Source: Malania oleifera (taxonomy: Eukaryota > Streptophyta > Magnoliopsida > Santalales > Ximeniaceae). From it: 64,000 nt of DNA. Position 1 is the first letter of the stretch, and every line of letters starts with the position of its first letter. The notes under the pieces were generated by a model, which saw only the letters and a program-made list of their open reading frames with translations, was not told the DNA's origin and ran no database searches. Below are positions 47,705 through 58,682 of this stretch, one piece after another. The position numbers and the translations under genes are program-made. Location: positions 9,934,062 through 9,998,061 of the forward strand of contig NC_080418.1 of the NCBI RefSeq assembly GCF_029873635.1, written 5' to 3'.

Positions 47705-49595
47705 TAGGTATCCTATATGGGGCTCACATGAGTCCCGAAGTCGTGTGAGATTCACATGAGTTCCGAAGTTATGTAGGGCTTATAAAATCGTGTAAAGACT
47801 ATTGGAGTTACGTAGGACCTACTTGGGTTTCAAAGTTGTGTGGGGCCCACAAGACCATATGGGGCCCATATGAGTTTTCGAGAGTTGAATTTAATTCTTT
47901 AAATACTAAAACATGGCTTAAAGATAATAATAATAATAATAATAATAATTTAATAAAAATTAAAAAAAAAAATTAATTAAAAATTAATTAAAGGGAAGTG
48001 GTGACAAGCACTCTCACATGACTTCCATCCCTATCCCATACCTAACTCATGCCTAACTCATCCCATGCCCATTTTTAATTTAAAAAAAAATTAATTTTAC
48101 CCCTCTCCTTACACTTTTACAAATTCTATTTTCTTCCCCAAAATTTTCCTATAAATAGAAAGCTCTCAACCTTTATTTTTCATAAAAATTTTTAAAGGAA
48201 GAGAAGGATTAGTGAGTGAAAGAATTAGTGGCGGAGAGAATTTTTAAGTTCTCACTCACTCACTCTTTCCGATCTCATTTATTAGATATAGTTATTGTGT
48301 TCGTAGCACAAGGTAAAAGAAGAGGTAAGTAAATTTGATTATGTTAGATTTTTATTTAAAATTCATAACCGAATTTATTTGTAAGTAAATTTCGATTATG
48401 TTAGTTTCATAAAATTCTCTTGAGTTTATTTTTACGCATATTTAATTATACTAGTTTTATCTTTAATATACTTGTATTTATTTTTGAGTTAATAAATATT
48501 CCAAACCCCTCGGATATTTTACATCATTAATTTCTGCTTAAGAAAATATTTTTTAACACGAAAATTGTGTGCCATGAGTTTATTTATATGTTGCATATTT
48601 CACGAAAATATGAGTAAAAATTACTTGAGTTATTTTTTTTTACGTTACGTATTTCATGAAAATATGAATAAAAATGAGATTTTCATGATATTATTTTAAT
48701 TGTTCAAATTATATAATAAAAATATTTTTAAAACCCCTTATGACAAAAAAAGTTCAAAGTTACAAATGTTCGGTACCGCAGCTTAAAGTTTAAACAGATC
48801 AAAGTGCACCCACACTATTTACAGATTAGTTTTATATGATAGTAGATTTCTCCTGAGTGCACACCTGGGTCAGACCAGGGTTTAATAGGGAAAATCTTAC
48901 TTAATGATGATGTACGTTGATTTAGTTTGGTTGGCCAGCCAGTTAAGTTCAGTCTTCGGACCGTACAATCCAGTCATGGGGGTAAACATGACTTACGATT
49001 ATTAGGCTTAAGAGTGATTTTTACAGTATATATATATAATTAAAAATTATAATTATAGTTTTTAAAGTTAAATGTTTAAATTAATAGTTATAGTTTTAAA
49101 AGTTAAAAAGTTTAGTTTAATATATATGATCATAAAATTTTATTGCTGTAGTTGATGACAAAAGTTTTTATGCAAAAATTTTAAAATTTAAATTTATTTT
49201 AAAAGTATTTTTGAAGTTATAGTATTAAATATTATTTTATAAAATTATGAAAGCTCATTTTAGTCATACACTAATAATAATCTTATTTACTTACTGAGCG
49301 TCGTCTCACCCCAATCATTATTTTACATTTCAAATCATTTTGAGGAGCGTACCAGAAATCTAGAGTAGGAAGTGCATGAGCGGGAGTAGAAATAGTGGAG
49401 TAGAATAAAAATTTAGTATAATACAATTTAGAATACATTTGTGTATTTTAAAATTTTAGAATTTTGCATTTTAATAATTGAGACATATATTTGTAATAAA
49501 GCTAATTAGTGCTCTGATAATAAAAATGATTTAGATTTATTTGCATCCGCTGAAAAATTTATATGTAGGAATCCATTCGGATTCTGGTCCTTACA
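47358..49595 (+). repeat. 3' LTR of the WOX-carrying element
   Basis: 2238 bp, TGTAATGACCC...GGTCCTTACA, colinear with 42006-44400. It is shorter mainly through shorter AAT arrays (47672-47703, 47925-47948) and a block of about 130 bp absent near 49030. Confidence 0.93.
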
Positions 49596-49600
49596 TGTTG

Positions 49601-50205
49601 CATGTTAGTTTCATGCAATTTTAATTTAAATTTTGGAATTATACATGCAAATTGTACCACGATCTTTGTTAATAAAAAAATGGGCAACATCTCATTTTAA
49701 ATTTTGACAGCATCATTTTGTTAATCTCACTTGTGATTATATAATTTCAATAAAAAATGACAGTATCTTCTCTTAAAAATTGATATTCCACTTGTAAATT
49801 ACAAATTACCATCTTGCTAATCAAATAATTTTTTATCTAATCCCACAACAAACATCAACCATAAAACATCACTTAAAATAAAATCTTTTAAAATCTCAAT
49901 TGCAAATTACAATAAGCTATCACCATGGAAAATATATTAAATTGACCAAAATAATAATAATAATAGTATCCAAAAGAACAATCCAAAATAACAAGTTTTA
50001 AACTTCAAACATCTACTAATAAGTTACAACTTGCATCAAAAAGTGACAAAATCATCTATCAATAACCCAAGTTTGATATACAAGTTACTAATAATTTCCA
50101 CTAAAAGTGACTTCAAAACTTCTAAACCAACCATCTAAACATCATATTTGGCCTCTAAGCATCCCCCTTATCCAGTCAAACCGGTTATCATCATGTATGA
50201 CAAGG
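49601..50205. other. Intergenic DNA next to the Harbinger remnant, no gene
   Basis: AT-rich; probably the non-coding 3' part of the PIF/Harbinger element whose genes follow on the minus strand. Element end not identified. Confidence 0.4.
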
Positions 50206-50226
50206 AAAGGGTCAATTGACTCTGGA

Positions 50227-51012
50227 TTATGACCAAGTATCCTCCCAGTTTTCCAATGATCCATTAAAATTAAGTCTGTCATCGAATTCATCTTTGTGCT
50301 TTGTTAATACATTAGAAAAAATCACAATGTTTTCTTTCACTTTTGTAGCTAGAATTGTTGCAACTTTAATCAAATTTGACTCACCATCATCACTTCTAAC
50401 ATTGTTTCTCCTTTTCCTTTTCCTTGAATTACTTGCAGTATTTGGATAGCTATTCAAAGTTTTAGCTACGACCGATGCATTTGCTCCTTCCTCAAATACC
50501 AAAATTAGTATCATTAATTTCATTTTCTCCAATAGTGGTTCCATACTCCTATTACTTATCCATCTCCTCAACCATGTCAACCGGTTCTTGTGCATCTTTC
50601 CGAGTTGCACAATTCTTGCCAATATGATGCTTAATTCTTTAAAGAATGGAAATGGTATATTTCTATATGTTCCTGCATCCCTATGCCCTTGTAAAATAAA
50701 AATATAGAATATGAATTTTGACAAGTAGTACTAACCAAGAAATTTTTTTTTGCTGTAAGTAAATTTACTTCTCACTTTTAAATATTCATCCCACATAGGT
50801 TTGTCTGCAATTACACATTTTCTCTTAGAATCCCATCCAAATTCATTTGTACTTCCTCCATAAATTAGGTCATACACAATAAAAAATTGGTGTTTCAGCG
50901 TCTTCATCCTAAATTCAATTTGTGACTTTGGTAAAATGGCATAACCTCGTAATTTCTTTTGCAGCATCCCTTCTAGGGTCCCTAATACTCTTAGTCTAAA
51001 TCCATTATCCAC
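50227..51012 (-). pseudogene. Myb/SANT-like protein of a PIF/Harbinger transposon (remnant)
   Basis: The minus-strand frame 51012-50731 encodes a Myb/SANT-like DNA-binding domain of the kind paired with Harbinger transposases (Myb_DNA-bind_3 type): QIEFRMKTLKHQFFIVYDLI, then FGWDSKRKCVIADKPMWDEYLK. The downstream frame 50724-50227 continues with TYRNIPFPFFKEL, normally the next block of the same protein, and a basic, charged carboxy part (SRKRKRRNN). Between them the reading frame is interrupted, either by a short intron or by damage. The amino end before 51012 is missing. In live elements this protein helps bring the transposase to the element ends. Confidence 0.75.
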
Positions 51013-51364
51013 TTATTACTCTCCCATGTTTCATATCTCAAACAATTATTCAATAATTTTTTCATCCTCCTCGTTGGTTCATTTCCTTTTGTGTCTTCTT
51101 TAACCTCGTTATTGTTGTAAGTTTTTGATATTTTATGACAAACAACATTAGCATCATCAATTATGAAACTAACAAATAATCATCTAATATCTTGACATAC
51201 ATGAAGAATATGATGTTTGCATTTAAAAGTCAACACAAAAAGATAAACCAATCAACATTATAAAAATGAAGATTATATAACACATTCTAAAACACAAATA
51301 CATAACAATGTCAAGAATTCCACACTAAATAATACATAACAATATGAAGTTTCTAAATATATGC

Positions 51365-51650
51365 CTATTGGCTTAGACACATGTCTAGCCATAATTTATT
51401 TTGCCTATTAGCCCTCCATTCATTATACATTTGATTAGCCAAATTAGCTCTAAGAGAAGTCCATTCATTTGAAATATCCATAATTGTTATACAATCTCCA
51501 TCAAGTCATGAGCTAGATTCATCTACATTTAACACAATGTCATTATATTCCATCTCAATTGACATCTCTTTTTTCATTAAATTGTGGAGTAAGCAACATG
51601 TTTTGATGATGTGATTTTGAGTTCTAAGGGGATAGTAATCCCCTTAATTT
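51365..51650 (-). pseudogene. PIF/Harbinger transposase, carboxy-terminal fragment
   Basis: The minus strand encodes YYPLRTQNHIIKTCCLLHN, then ISNEWTSLRANLANQMYNEW, ending with TAG at 51367-51365. YPIKTQ-x-x-II-x-ACCxLHN followed by the EW-x-x-x-R-x-x-LA-x-x-M-x-x-EW tail is the typical end of the DDE Harbinger transposase. One in-frame stop (after VDESSS) and an upstream stop near 51650 show decay. The catalytic region is missing. It lies upstream of the Myb-like frame on the same strand, the usual two-gene arrangement. Confidence 0.8.
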
Positions 51651-51659
51651 GAACCGATT

Positions 51660-53027
51660 AAAATAATATATTTATTTATTTAAGAATTTGAAGGTTATTT
51701 CAAAAATCAACCGTTCGAAATGGATTTTACAAATCTAGGATATATAGTACGGTATTTTTAATAAAAACGAACGGTGGAAAGTTTGATTGTTTGTATGGTT
51801 ATGTTTAAATGTTAAAATCGTGTGACCGATGATTATTTGGTAGGATTTATTGTTTAACTAGATTTAAGAATGTTTGCGAAATACTGGAACTGTTTGTGAA
51901 ATACTGACATTGTTGCTAAAATACTGGAATTGCTTGTGAATAATGTAGGAATTTGGTATGATGACCGAGGACCGAGTTTTAATTGACGGCTATACGCTGA
52001 GTTGTATTTTGTGCCGAGGGTCAGGTTTTTTGGAATAACAATAAAAATATGTGAAATGATGTTTTACATGGTATTTTCTATTATCTAAATTGCATGATAT
52101 GCTTTAGGAACTCTGGGGACCAATGTATTGTGAGTACGGTACCGTTGCTAGGGATTTGTTATGTGACCGTGTGCGCCCACACTTGTACTGAGAGGTGTAG
52201 GGTGGCCTTGTCCGATTTGCCTACGTGAGGCTAATGCACCCCCCTGGGTGAGGGCAATCGGATTAGTAGTTGGAGCTGCATATACCCGTGGAGTATGTTA
52301 GCGTAGAGTACAGATGACTACTATCTGGGTGGATCCCCCAAGATATTAGTCCAGCATTCGGGCCGCACAACCTGTGCCATGGGGGAAATAATGGCGTGTT
52401 TGTCACAGGAAGTGTCTTATATGCATATATGTTAATTTATTTGAATACTAATAATTAATAAAATAATTTCGAGGGCTTGCTGAGAAAGGCGAGTGCCCTA
52501 GTAGAAGTAATGGTATTAGAATAGAGGGAAGGTACTTGTATGGGTGGGTAATCTTCCCTATCCTCGACTAATTGTGTGTGAGTGTAAAATAAAAATGTTT
52601 TCATAAATATGTTTATCTACTTAGTGAACTGGTTATTTTTTGTATACTAAATGCACGCTGACCACACACTGACATTAACTTAGTCATTCCCTTACTGAAT
52701 TGTGTCTCACCCCTACTTTACAAACTATTTTTTCAGGTAAACCTAGAGATCGGGTCTAGCAAGCTAAAGGAACCGGGCTAGAGGTGTAAATTTATGTAGG
52801 TAGTGTGTAGATAGAGATTTTATTTTTGTTTAGTTTTATGGAATGTAATTATGTGACAATGGATATATTTGTGTATAAAGATAGTTAAAACTTTGGTAAT
52901 GTAATTTGAGGATTTTGTATTTTATTTTCGCTGCACATATGTGTTTTATATATGATAAACAAGGTATTAGGTATACAAACGTCACTAAAGTAGCACTCCA
53001 GGCCCACATAGCGGGTCGGGGTTGTTA
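51660..53027 (+). mobile_element. LTR remnant of a Tekay/Del-like gypsy element
   Basis: No coding region. Near the right end is CCTTACTGAATTGTGTCTCACCCC followed by TTTTTTCAGGTAAACC, matching the conserved LTR block of the elements at 2.8, 9.8 and 11.6 kb. The right end reads GGGTCGGGGTTGTTATA and then TTGGCACCATGG, which could be an LTR-primer site junction. The left boundary abuts the Harbinger fragment and is not defined. Solo or truncated LTR. Confidence 0.6.
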
Positions 53028-53368
53028 TATATTGGCACCATGGTTAAAGCGAGAAAACGTATGTTTAGTGACAAATTATAATTCGTCAAGTTAAGCTAAG
53101 CTAATAGCATCTAGGCTTAACTAGAAAACACTACAAGAACAAATGAAGAAAAACAGAAGCTAAGTCATATTTGAAATTTTCTTTTGCCCAAAATGTAGAC
53201 TATAGAGTCTCCCAAGACTTTGAAATATTAATCTCATTAATCTAAGATTATTGCAAACAAAAATTAGAAGAAAGATTATAATTTAGAACCATTTGACCCA
53301 AAGCACAGGAGAATAAGAACATATGGACCAAAACAACTTTAAGGAAAATGAGGAAAATGCGGATTTCC

Positions 53369-53371
<3 letters not shown>

Positions 53372-53424
<53 letters not shown>
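53372..53424. repeat. (GA)n microsatellite
   Basis: About 26 GA units. Confidence 0.9.
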
Positions 53425-53428
<4 letters not shown>

Positions 53429-53545
53429 TACAAGAAGATGATGGAGGCAACGACTAAAGTAAAGCCGCAGTAGAGACGATGACTATAGAGTTGCAGTAAA
53501 GATGCTTTAAGCTGCGACGACTACAAAGATGTTGGAGGTTGTGGC

Positions 53546-54211
53546 TATTAGCACCGGAGGAATCCATATGTGAGCTTGATACACATGGGTGAACACCAAT
53601 TTGACCCAAAAGCTTAAGCCTATTGGGTCTTGAGTCCCAACCGTGTATATAAACACCCATCATCCACTCAAATATTCTAATGTGGGACAAACTCACAAGT
53701 AGATTTCTCAACAATCTCCCCCTCATTTGTGAATTTCCACTACTCCCCTTTGAATGAAAATCGTCTCCTTATGGAAGTGAGCTCAATTCCCCAATAGTTG
53801 CTCAATTGGGCCTTACCACTGGCGCCTTGCGTGCGTTGGATTACATTCCATGTGCTTCTGAACCAATTCTACCTCTCACGTTTTGACCCTATTTGAATCT
53901 ATCCCCAGCCTAGATGATCTTTATTGGCCTCAACCGCACACTTGGTCCGCCAACTGTTAGCACATCAGGAGAATTAGGTTTCACGTCTCAACTTTTTATG
54001 ATGTCGCTCACCTAAAGTTACGAATCGTCGGCTTTGATACCACTTGTTAGCAACGGAGGAGCCCATGGGTGGGTTTGATACACATGGGTGAACACCAACT
54101 CAACCCAAAAGTTTAAGCCTATTGGGTCTTGGGCCCAACCATATATATAAGCACCCATCATCCGCTCAAATTTTCCAATGTAAGACAAACTCACAAGTGG
54201 AATTCTCAACA
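53546..54211 (-). mobile_element. TRIM (miniature LTR retrotransposon), whole-looking
   Basis: Direct repeats at 53546-53713 (168 bp) and 54045-54211 (167 bp) share ACACATGGGTGAACACCAA, AAGCCTATTGGGTCTTG and CAAACTCACAAGT. On the minus strand each reads TGTTGAGAA...GCTAACA. The primer site TGGTATCAAAGCC lies at the inner edge of the right repeat. A purine run (ATGAGGGGGAGA) lies at the inner edge of the left one. The interior is only about 330 bp and non-coding. Flanking GTGGC (53541-53545) and ATGGC (54212-54216) are a likely 5-bp target duplication with one change. It moves only with enzymes from other elements. Confidence 0.9.
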
Positions 54212-54399
54212 ATGGCGAGTACGAAGTTGATGGAGGTTGCGATGCTAGGGTATAGAGGATGAAGGCTGAAACACTTGGAAGAAATGGAGGAGGCTGCGAC
54301 TAGGGTTCCTTCAAGAGAGGTGCGAAGAAAAGAATTAAGGCTTATTTAGATTTTTGGTATTTTTGGTATTATTTAATTTGTTAAAGGTCATTATAATAA

Positions 54400-54577
54400 T
54401 ATAAAAAATTGAAGTAGGAATGGAATGGTGATTCCCATGAGTTTAAGGAGGAAACACTATTCCCCCAAATGATGGAATCACCATTTTAGGTGGAATCACA
54501 TTCTACCCTTCATTTCGCAAACCAAAAAAAGGAATGAGATTCCATTCCTAACCTAATTTCGCAAACCAAACGGGGGT
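54400..54577. mobile_element. Right end of a MITE of the CCCC-TTTGGTTTGC family
   Basis: Repeated GGAATGGAATG/ATTCCATTCC words end in AATTTCGCAAACCAAACGGGG, the reverse complement of the end seen at 39597. TTTCGCAAACCAAA also occurs internally at about 54519. The left end is not certain. Confidence 0.55.
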
Positions 54578-54624
54578 AAGTGTTAGATATGAGTGTCAAG
54601 TCATCCATTTACAAACCATAGGAT

Positions 54625-55225
54625 TAAGAGCCTTTCCAAAGAGGTAGTAAGTCAAATCAACCACATATTGAACATATAACCAGGAGTGCATCCTCAAGAG
54701 AAGCAGGTTAGGTCAGTCATATGTTGGCAATATGACCTTCCAGTTGGCCATGGACGCCTATGTAGACCACATGGCTAAAACTACCTCTCCAGAAGGAGTA
54801 GTTTAAGTCATCCATGTGTTGACCACATGATCAAGGATGTCATCCTAAAGAGAAGGCAACTTAGGTCAATCGTGTGTTGACCACATGATCAAGGGCATCA
54901 ATTCCTCAAGGACAAGCAGGCTAGGTTAGCCACGTATCAACCATGTGACACACCTCCTTAAAATGTGTGTAGGTGAGGCTAGTTACATCTGGACTACATA
55001 ACAAATGGAGTTCCTTAAGGTGAGTAGCAGGTTAGGTTAGCCAAGTACTAATTGTGTGTAGATCAAGAGACTTCCTAGAAGGAAAAGCAATTAAGGACAA
55101 CCACATATTGACATGTGACCAAGAGGCTTCCTTAGGAGGGGAAGGGGTGGGCTTGGTCAATTTGATGCTGACCAGACAACAAAGAATGTTCCTCTTGGGA
55201 GTAGGTTGAGCAATCGCAATAAAGA
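54625..55225. repeat. Imperfect tandem repeat, unit about 60-75 bp
   Basis: About eight degenerate copies of a unit built from TTAGGTCAGCCACATGTTGACC, ACATGACCAAG, and a C/T-rich AAGGAGAAGCAGG segment (for example 54700, 54800, 54860, 54925, 55030, 55090). It is purine-asymmetric and non-coding. Confidence 0.7.
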
Positions 55226-55229
55226 AGTG

Positions 55230-56790
55230 TCACACCCCTAAATATGTAGTTGAGTACCATTCAAGTGAAGTCCTCCTCTTGGCCCAAGGGTAACAAAAAT
55301 GATGATTTCCCTTAATTACCAAAACACGAGGTAGATTATTTACAATTGAAGAATATTATTCTATCACGACTAAAAAATTGAAGAGAATATGGAATAATCG
55401 ATGTCTATCATATGACTACTACCTAAAAGAATAGGTAGGGGAGAGTACTCCCTCAAGTGAGCATGAATTCTTACGTTCGCTTACTCATACTATCTTCTCT
55501 CTCCCTCTCTCTCTAAAGATCTCTTGTTGACTTGGGCCTAGAAAAGGTTGCTTGGAGGCCATTGAGTCCTCCTAAGTCTCAATCCTTTTTTCACTTTTGC
55601 AGATTTTAAGGTTGATTAGATAACATGATAATTTCTATCGACACTACCAAGAACAACTTTATTAGTTTATTACTAACATGCTCATTATTTGTGCTAAAAA
55701 AACCTACATAATAAGACAAAAAAATCTATACATTTTTATATGCATATTCATCTTGATAAATAACTAGATGAAATATACAATCAAGAAACTTACCCATTAG
55801 AAGTCAAAAGAGAACATAAGTTGATGACTAGAAACAAGTTAGAAGAAAACAATAGTCCTTGCCAAATCACCCAAATTGTTGACAAGAACAATTTTCCCCG
55901 ACTCCCACATCCAACTATGCAATGTAATATCATATTGCACAAAATCAAACACTGATTCAATTTATATCAAAATTAGAAAAACCAAATGATGATGTTATAG
56001 TATGCAAGGTGTGTATATGTATTAGAAATTTCATACATAAACAATAACAATAAAACCAAACTTAAGTCCCACTAAATAGAGTCATTTATATGATACATAG
56101 GATATAATTAACTTTTATTTTTTGTTTTCAAAAATGAACAAAATGAAGATTTAATGACACAAGTTATTTAATGAAATTTTAAATTATTTTAATTTTAAAA
56201 ATATCACCAGACATTTTACTGATTCTTAACGTCCTTACTATTAAATTTTTATTTCTGACTTTTCTTTTCATAACCTTTTAAAGCCAAATAAGTTGATAAC
56301 ACTTAAATTTATTCAGGTATAGACGAGACATTGGAATATCTAAGTGAGTTTTCCCATGTCCAATAAATTGCGCGCGTCAAGAATTCCAAAGTTGACACGA
56401 CAGAAGATTTTGTATAATCAAAATTCAATTTCGAAAAAAGAGAGAAACATAATCAAAGTTAAAAATGCACAAGTATTTGCCAATCGAATCGCATTAATTC
56501 GCAACTTCAAAACGACAAAATGGCAACCACACAAACCTCCATTGATCCAAACATATCCGGCATTTTTTTTCAATTCTCAAGTTACAATACTCTCCCATTT
56601 GCAACTTTGTCCCTTCCCCTCCTCTTCGACTATTCCCAATTCTGATCAACAATTAAATAACCAAATAAAAAATTTAGGGGAAAAATAAAAAGAGAGATTT
56701 AAACTAGAGAGATCGAAATCAACAAACACTTTTTTTTTTTTTTTTTTTAATTTTAACATTTTCTGCCGGGAAAGTACTTTCTCGCCCTAC
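55230..56790. other. Intergenic DNA downstream of PP2C, no gene seen
   Basis: AT-rich sequence. The right part (from about 56700, with a run of T at 56731-56749) is probably the PP2C 3' UTR and flank. No supported coding region. Confidence 0.5.
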
Positions 56791-56794
56791 TCTG

Positions 56795-58410
56795 CTATGT
56801 ACCCCGCCGGAGATCGATGACAAGCACGCTTATGTTGTCGGTACTCCGCCGGGCGAGAGCCAGCCTCGTTAGAAGCATTGAAGCGTCGGAGCATGCCTTG
56901 TCGGAGACTTCACCGGACGCCTCGTTGCCCGTGGACGGCGGGGGCGGCGGAGCCTTCCCGCGTAAGCACATCCGCGCAACTCCACAAGCCATCTCGTTCG
57001 ACACCACGTCCCACAGGCCGTCGCTCGCCAAAATCAAGCACTCGTCCTCTGCCGTTCGGTCTTTGATCGTTACCTCCGGCTCGCAGCTAACGTACGGTTT
57101 CAGGTAGTTGTCGCCTGACAGAAGGAAGAAAAGATGATCGTAAGAACATCGCGGAATCGCTCGAGCATACAAGAAAATTACACATGTTAGATCTGATCCT
57201 TACCGATGGCCCTGGACATGGCCAGAACTCCGAGAACCCGCGCCCCATCCCAGTATATTACTCTACCCCCGGCTCCTTGGATCCGCTGGAGTTCGTCCGG
57301 TCGATCCGGCTGCAAAATAGAAACAAAAAATGATTCACTTTTTAAAATTGACTCAACTGAACATGATTTTAGTTTATCAAGCACCTAATGCCCTAATTTC
57401 TAGGTTGAAAAATTGAAGATTTCACGCTTTTTCAACAGTACTGTTGCATCCAGCAAAATTATATTTCTATCCTTGCAAACGATGCTAGTTGAAATCTTTT
57501 CAACCGTTCGAACGGAAGTGCTTTCTGCGGAGCGAAGTAGCTAACTAACCTTATGATCGGACGAGAGAGGAACAGCTTTGCCATTGCGACACAGCACGGC
57601 GCGAGAATCGCCACAGTTTGCAACGAGAATCTTTTCGGGTGTAACGATCGCCACAACGGCCGTAGATCCAACCGCATCGCACTCTGGCGATTGAAGCTCA
57701 CATCGACAAGTAGCGCCCAACACAGCTAATTCATTCCACGCAGTCGCCTCCTTATCCATGCGAGAGAAGCTCCGCCGCATCGCCTCCTTCCACTCTTCCA
57801 GCGATTCACTGTTCTCCAACTCTTCCTTCACCAGCTCATGCAACCGATCTCTACATTTCATCGCCACCTACAGATCAAAAGTCGGAAAACTCAAATCATG
57901 CCCTAAAAAACAAAAAATGGAACTGCGACACGAACTCATGTAAGAAACTCAGAATCAGACTCCTACATGTGAGCATCCGTGACCGTCGTAGACACCGTAA
58001 TAATGCATATCGGTACTTGAACCCTGCCCGGAGACGCACAAAGACGGGTGAGTGGCCACTGCGTCCTCCATCTCTCTCCTTCTGCCACAGATGGACACTA
58101 CGCCGAACTTCGGTAACTCGTACGACGACTCCGCGCCCACTTGAACCGTTGACGGAGACGAGCTTAGACTCGAAACCGAGCAGGACTCCTTTTCCGAGTC
58201 CGATGCAAACCTCTCCGTAGTGTTTTCGCACACTCGAGACGGCGGAGTAACATCCAATCTCCGACGTTTCTGTTCGCTTCCATCCCCGGCGTCGACGAAC
58301 CTGAACCGTCGCACATCCATTCTCCGGCGCCTCGCCGTCCGCGAACTCGGTTCGCAGGGAGAGGACCCCGCCTCGCTCTTGCCCACCACTCCACAGCAGA
58401 TCTCCGCCAT
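56795..58410 (-). CDS. Clade A protein phosphatase 2C, AHG3/HAI type (4 exons, 395 aa)
   Basis: Mg/Mn-dependent Ser/Thr phosphatase that blocks abscisic acid signalling by dephosphorylating SnRK2 kinases until an ABA-bound PYR/PYL receptor inhibits it; nucleus and cytosol. Coding exons on the minus strand: 58410-57967, 57867-57550, 57309-57204 and 57114-56795. Introns are GT-AG and phases join into 395 codons plus stop, close to AHG3 (about 399). The start MAEICC fits the family (MAEIC); an in-frame Met ten codons upstream is less likely. Motifs: [10 protein letters not shown]; metal-binding DGHG (142-145); GDSRAV; Trp274 in [16 protein letters not shown], the receptor 'Trp lock'; DGLWD (321-325); TDN (381-383). 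A basic segment [13 protein letters not shown] near residue 30 may be a nuclear signal. Family resemblance is split between AHG3 (amino end) and HAI (SCEPEVTI). Appears intact. Confidence 0.96.
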
Positions 58411-58682
58411 CGCCCGATCGAACCGCGCCACAAAGCCCACGTAAAGTTAATTACCTGCTAGGAATCCATCCTCAAAATGAAACGAAACGAAACGAAATGA
58501 AAGAACCTCTTCTGCTCGCATCATGACCTTTAAAACCAAATTCGGAGCGTGGTTTGCACGGGCAGCTGCCCGTCACCATCGCGGGCAGAGGGCGGGCCTG
58601 ACTTCCGTGACGCTATGCTCCTGCGCCTAATTGAGCCCATCTCGACCGTTGATCTGCACACTTCTCATCTGTCATGATCAAA

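Larger units (their letters stand above)
42006..49595 (+). mobile_element. Non-autonomous Ty3/gypsy-type LTR element carrying a WOX homeobox frame
   Basis: The 5' LTR is 42006-44400 and the 3' LTR is 47358-49595, flanked by TGTTG at 42001-42005 and TGTTG at 49596-49600. A primer binding site (TTGGTATCAGAAAATGG) starts directly after the 5' LTR. A polypurine tract (AAGGAGGGGAGAA, 47345-47357), preceded by the TTTCGAGGATGAAATTTTTA block typical of Tekay/Del elements, sits directly before the 3' LTR. The 2957-bp interior has only a short gag-start-like stub (ATGGATTCTAAAGATAG, about 44564), a SINE, an 81-bp-period tandem array, a TATA box and a WOX frame. No protease, reverse transcriptase or integrase is seen. 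It looks structurally whole as a non-autonomous element. Near their 3' ends the LTRs differ by roughly 9% by eye, so it is a few million years old. Confidence 0.93.
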
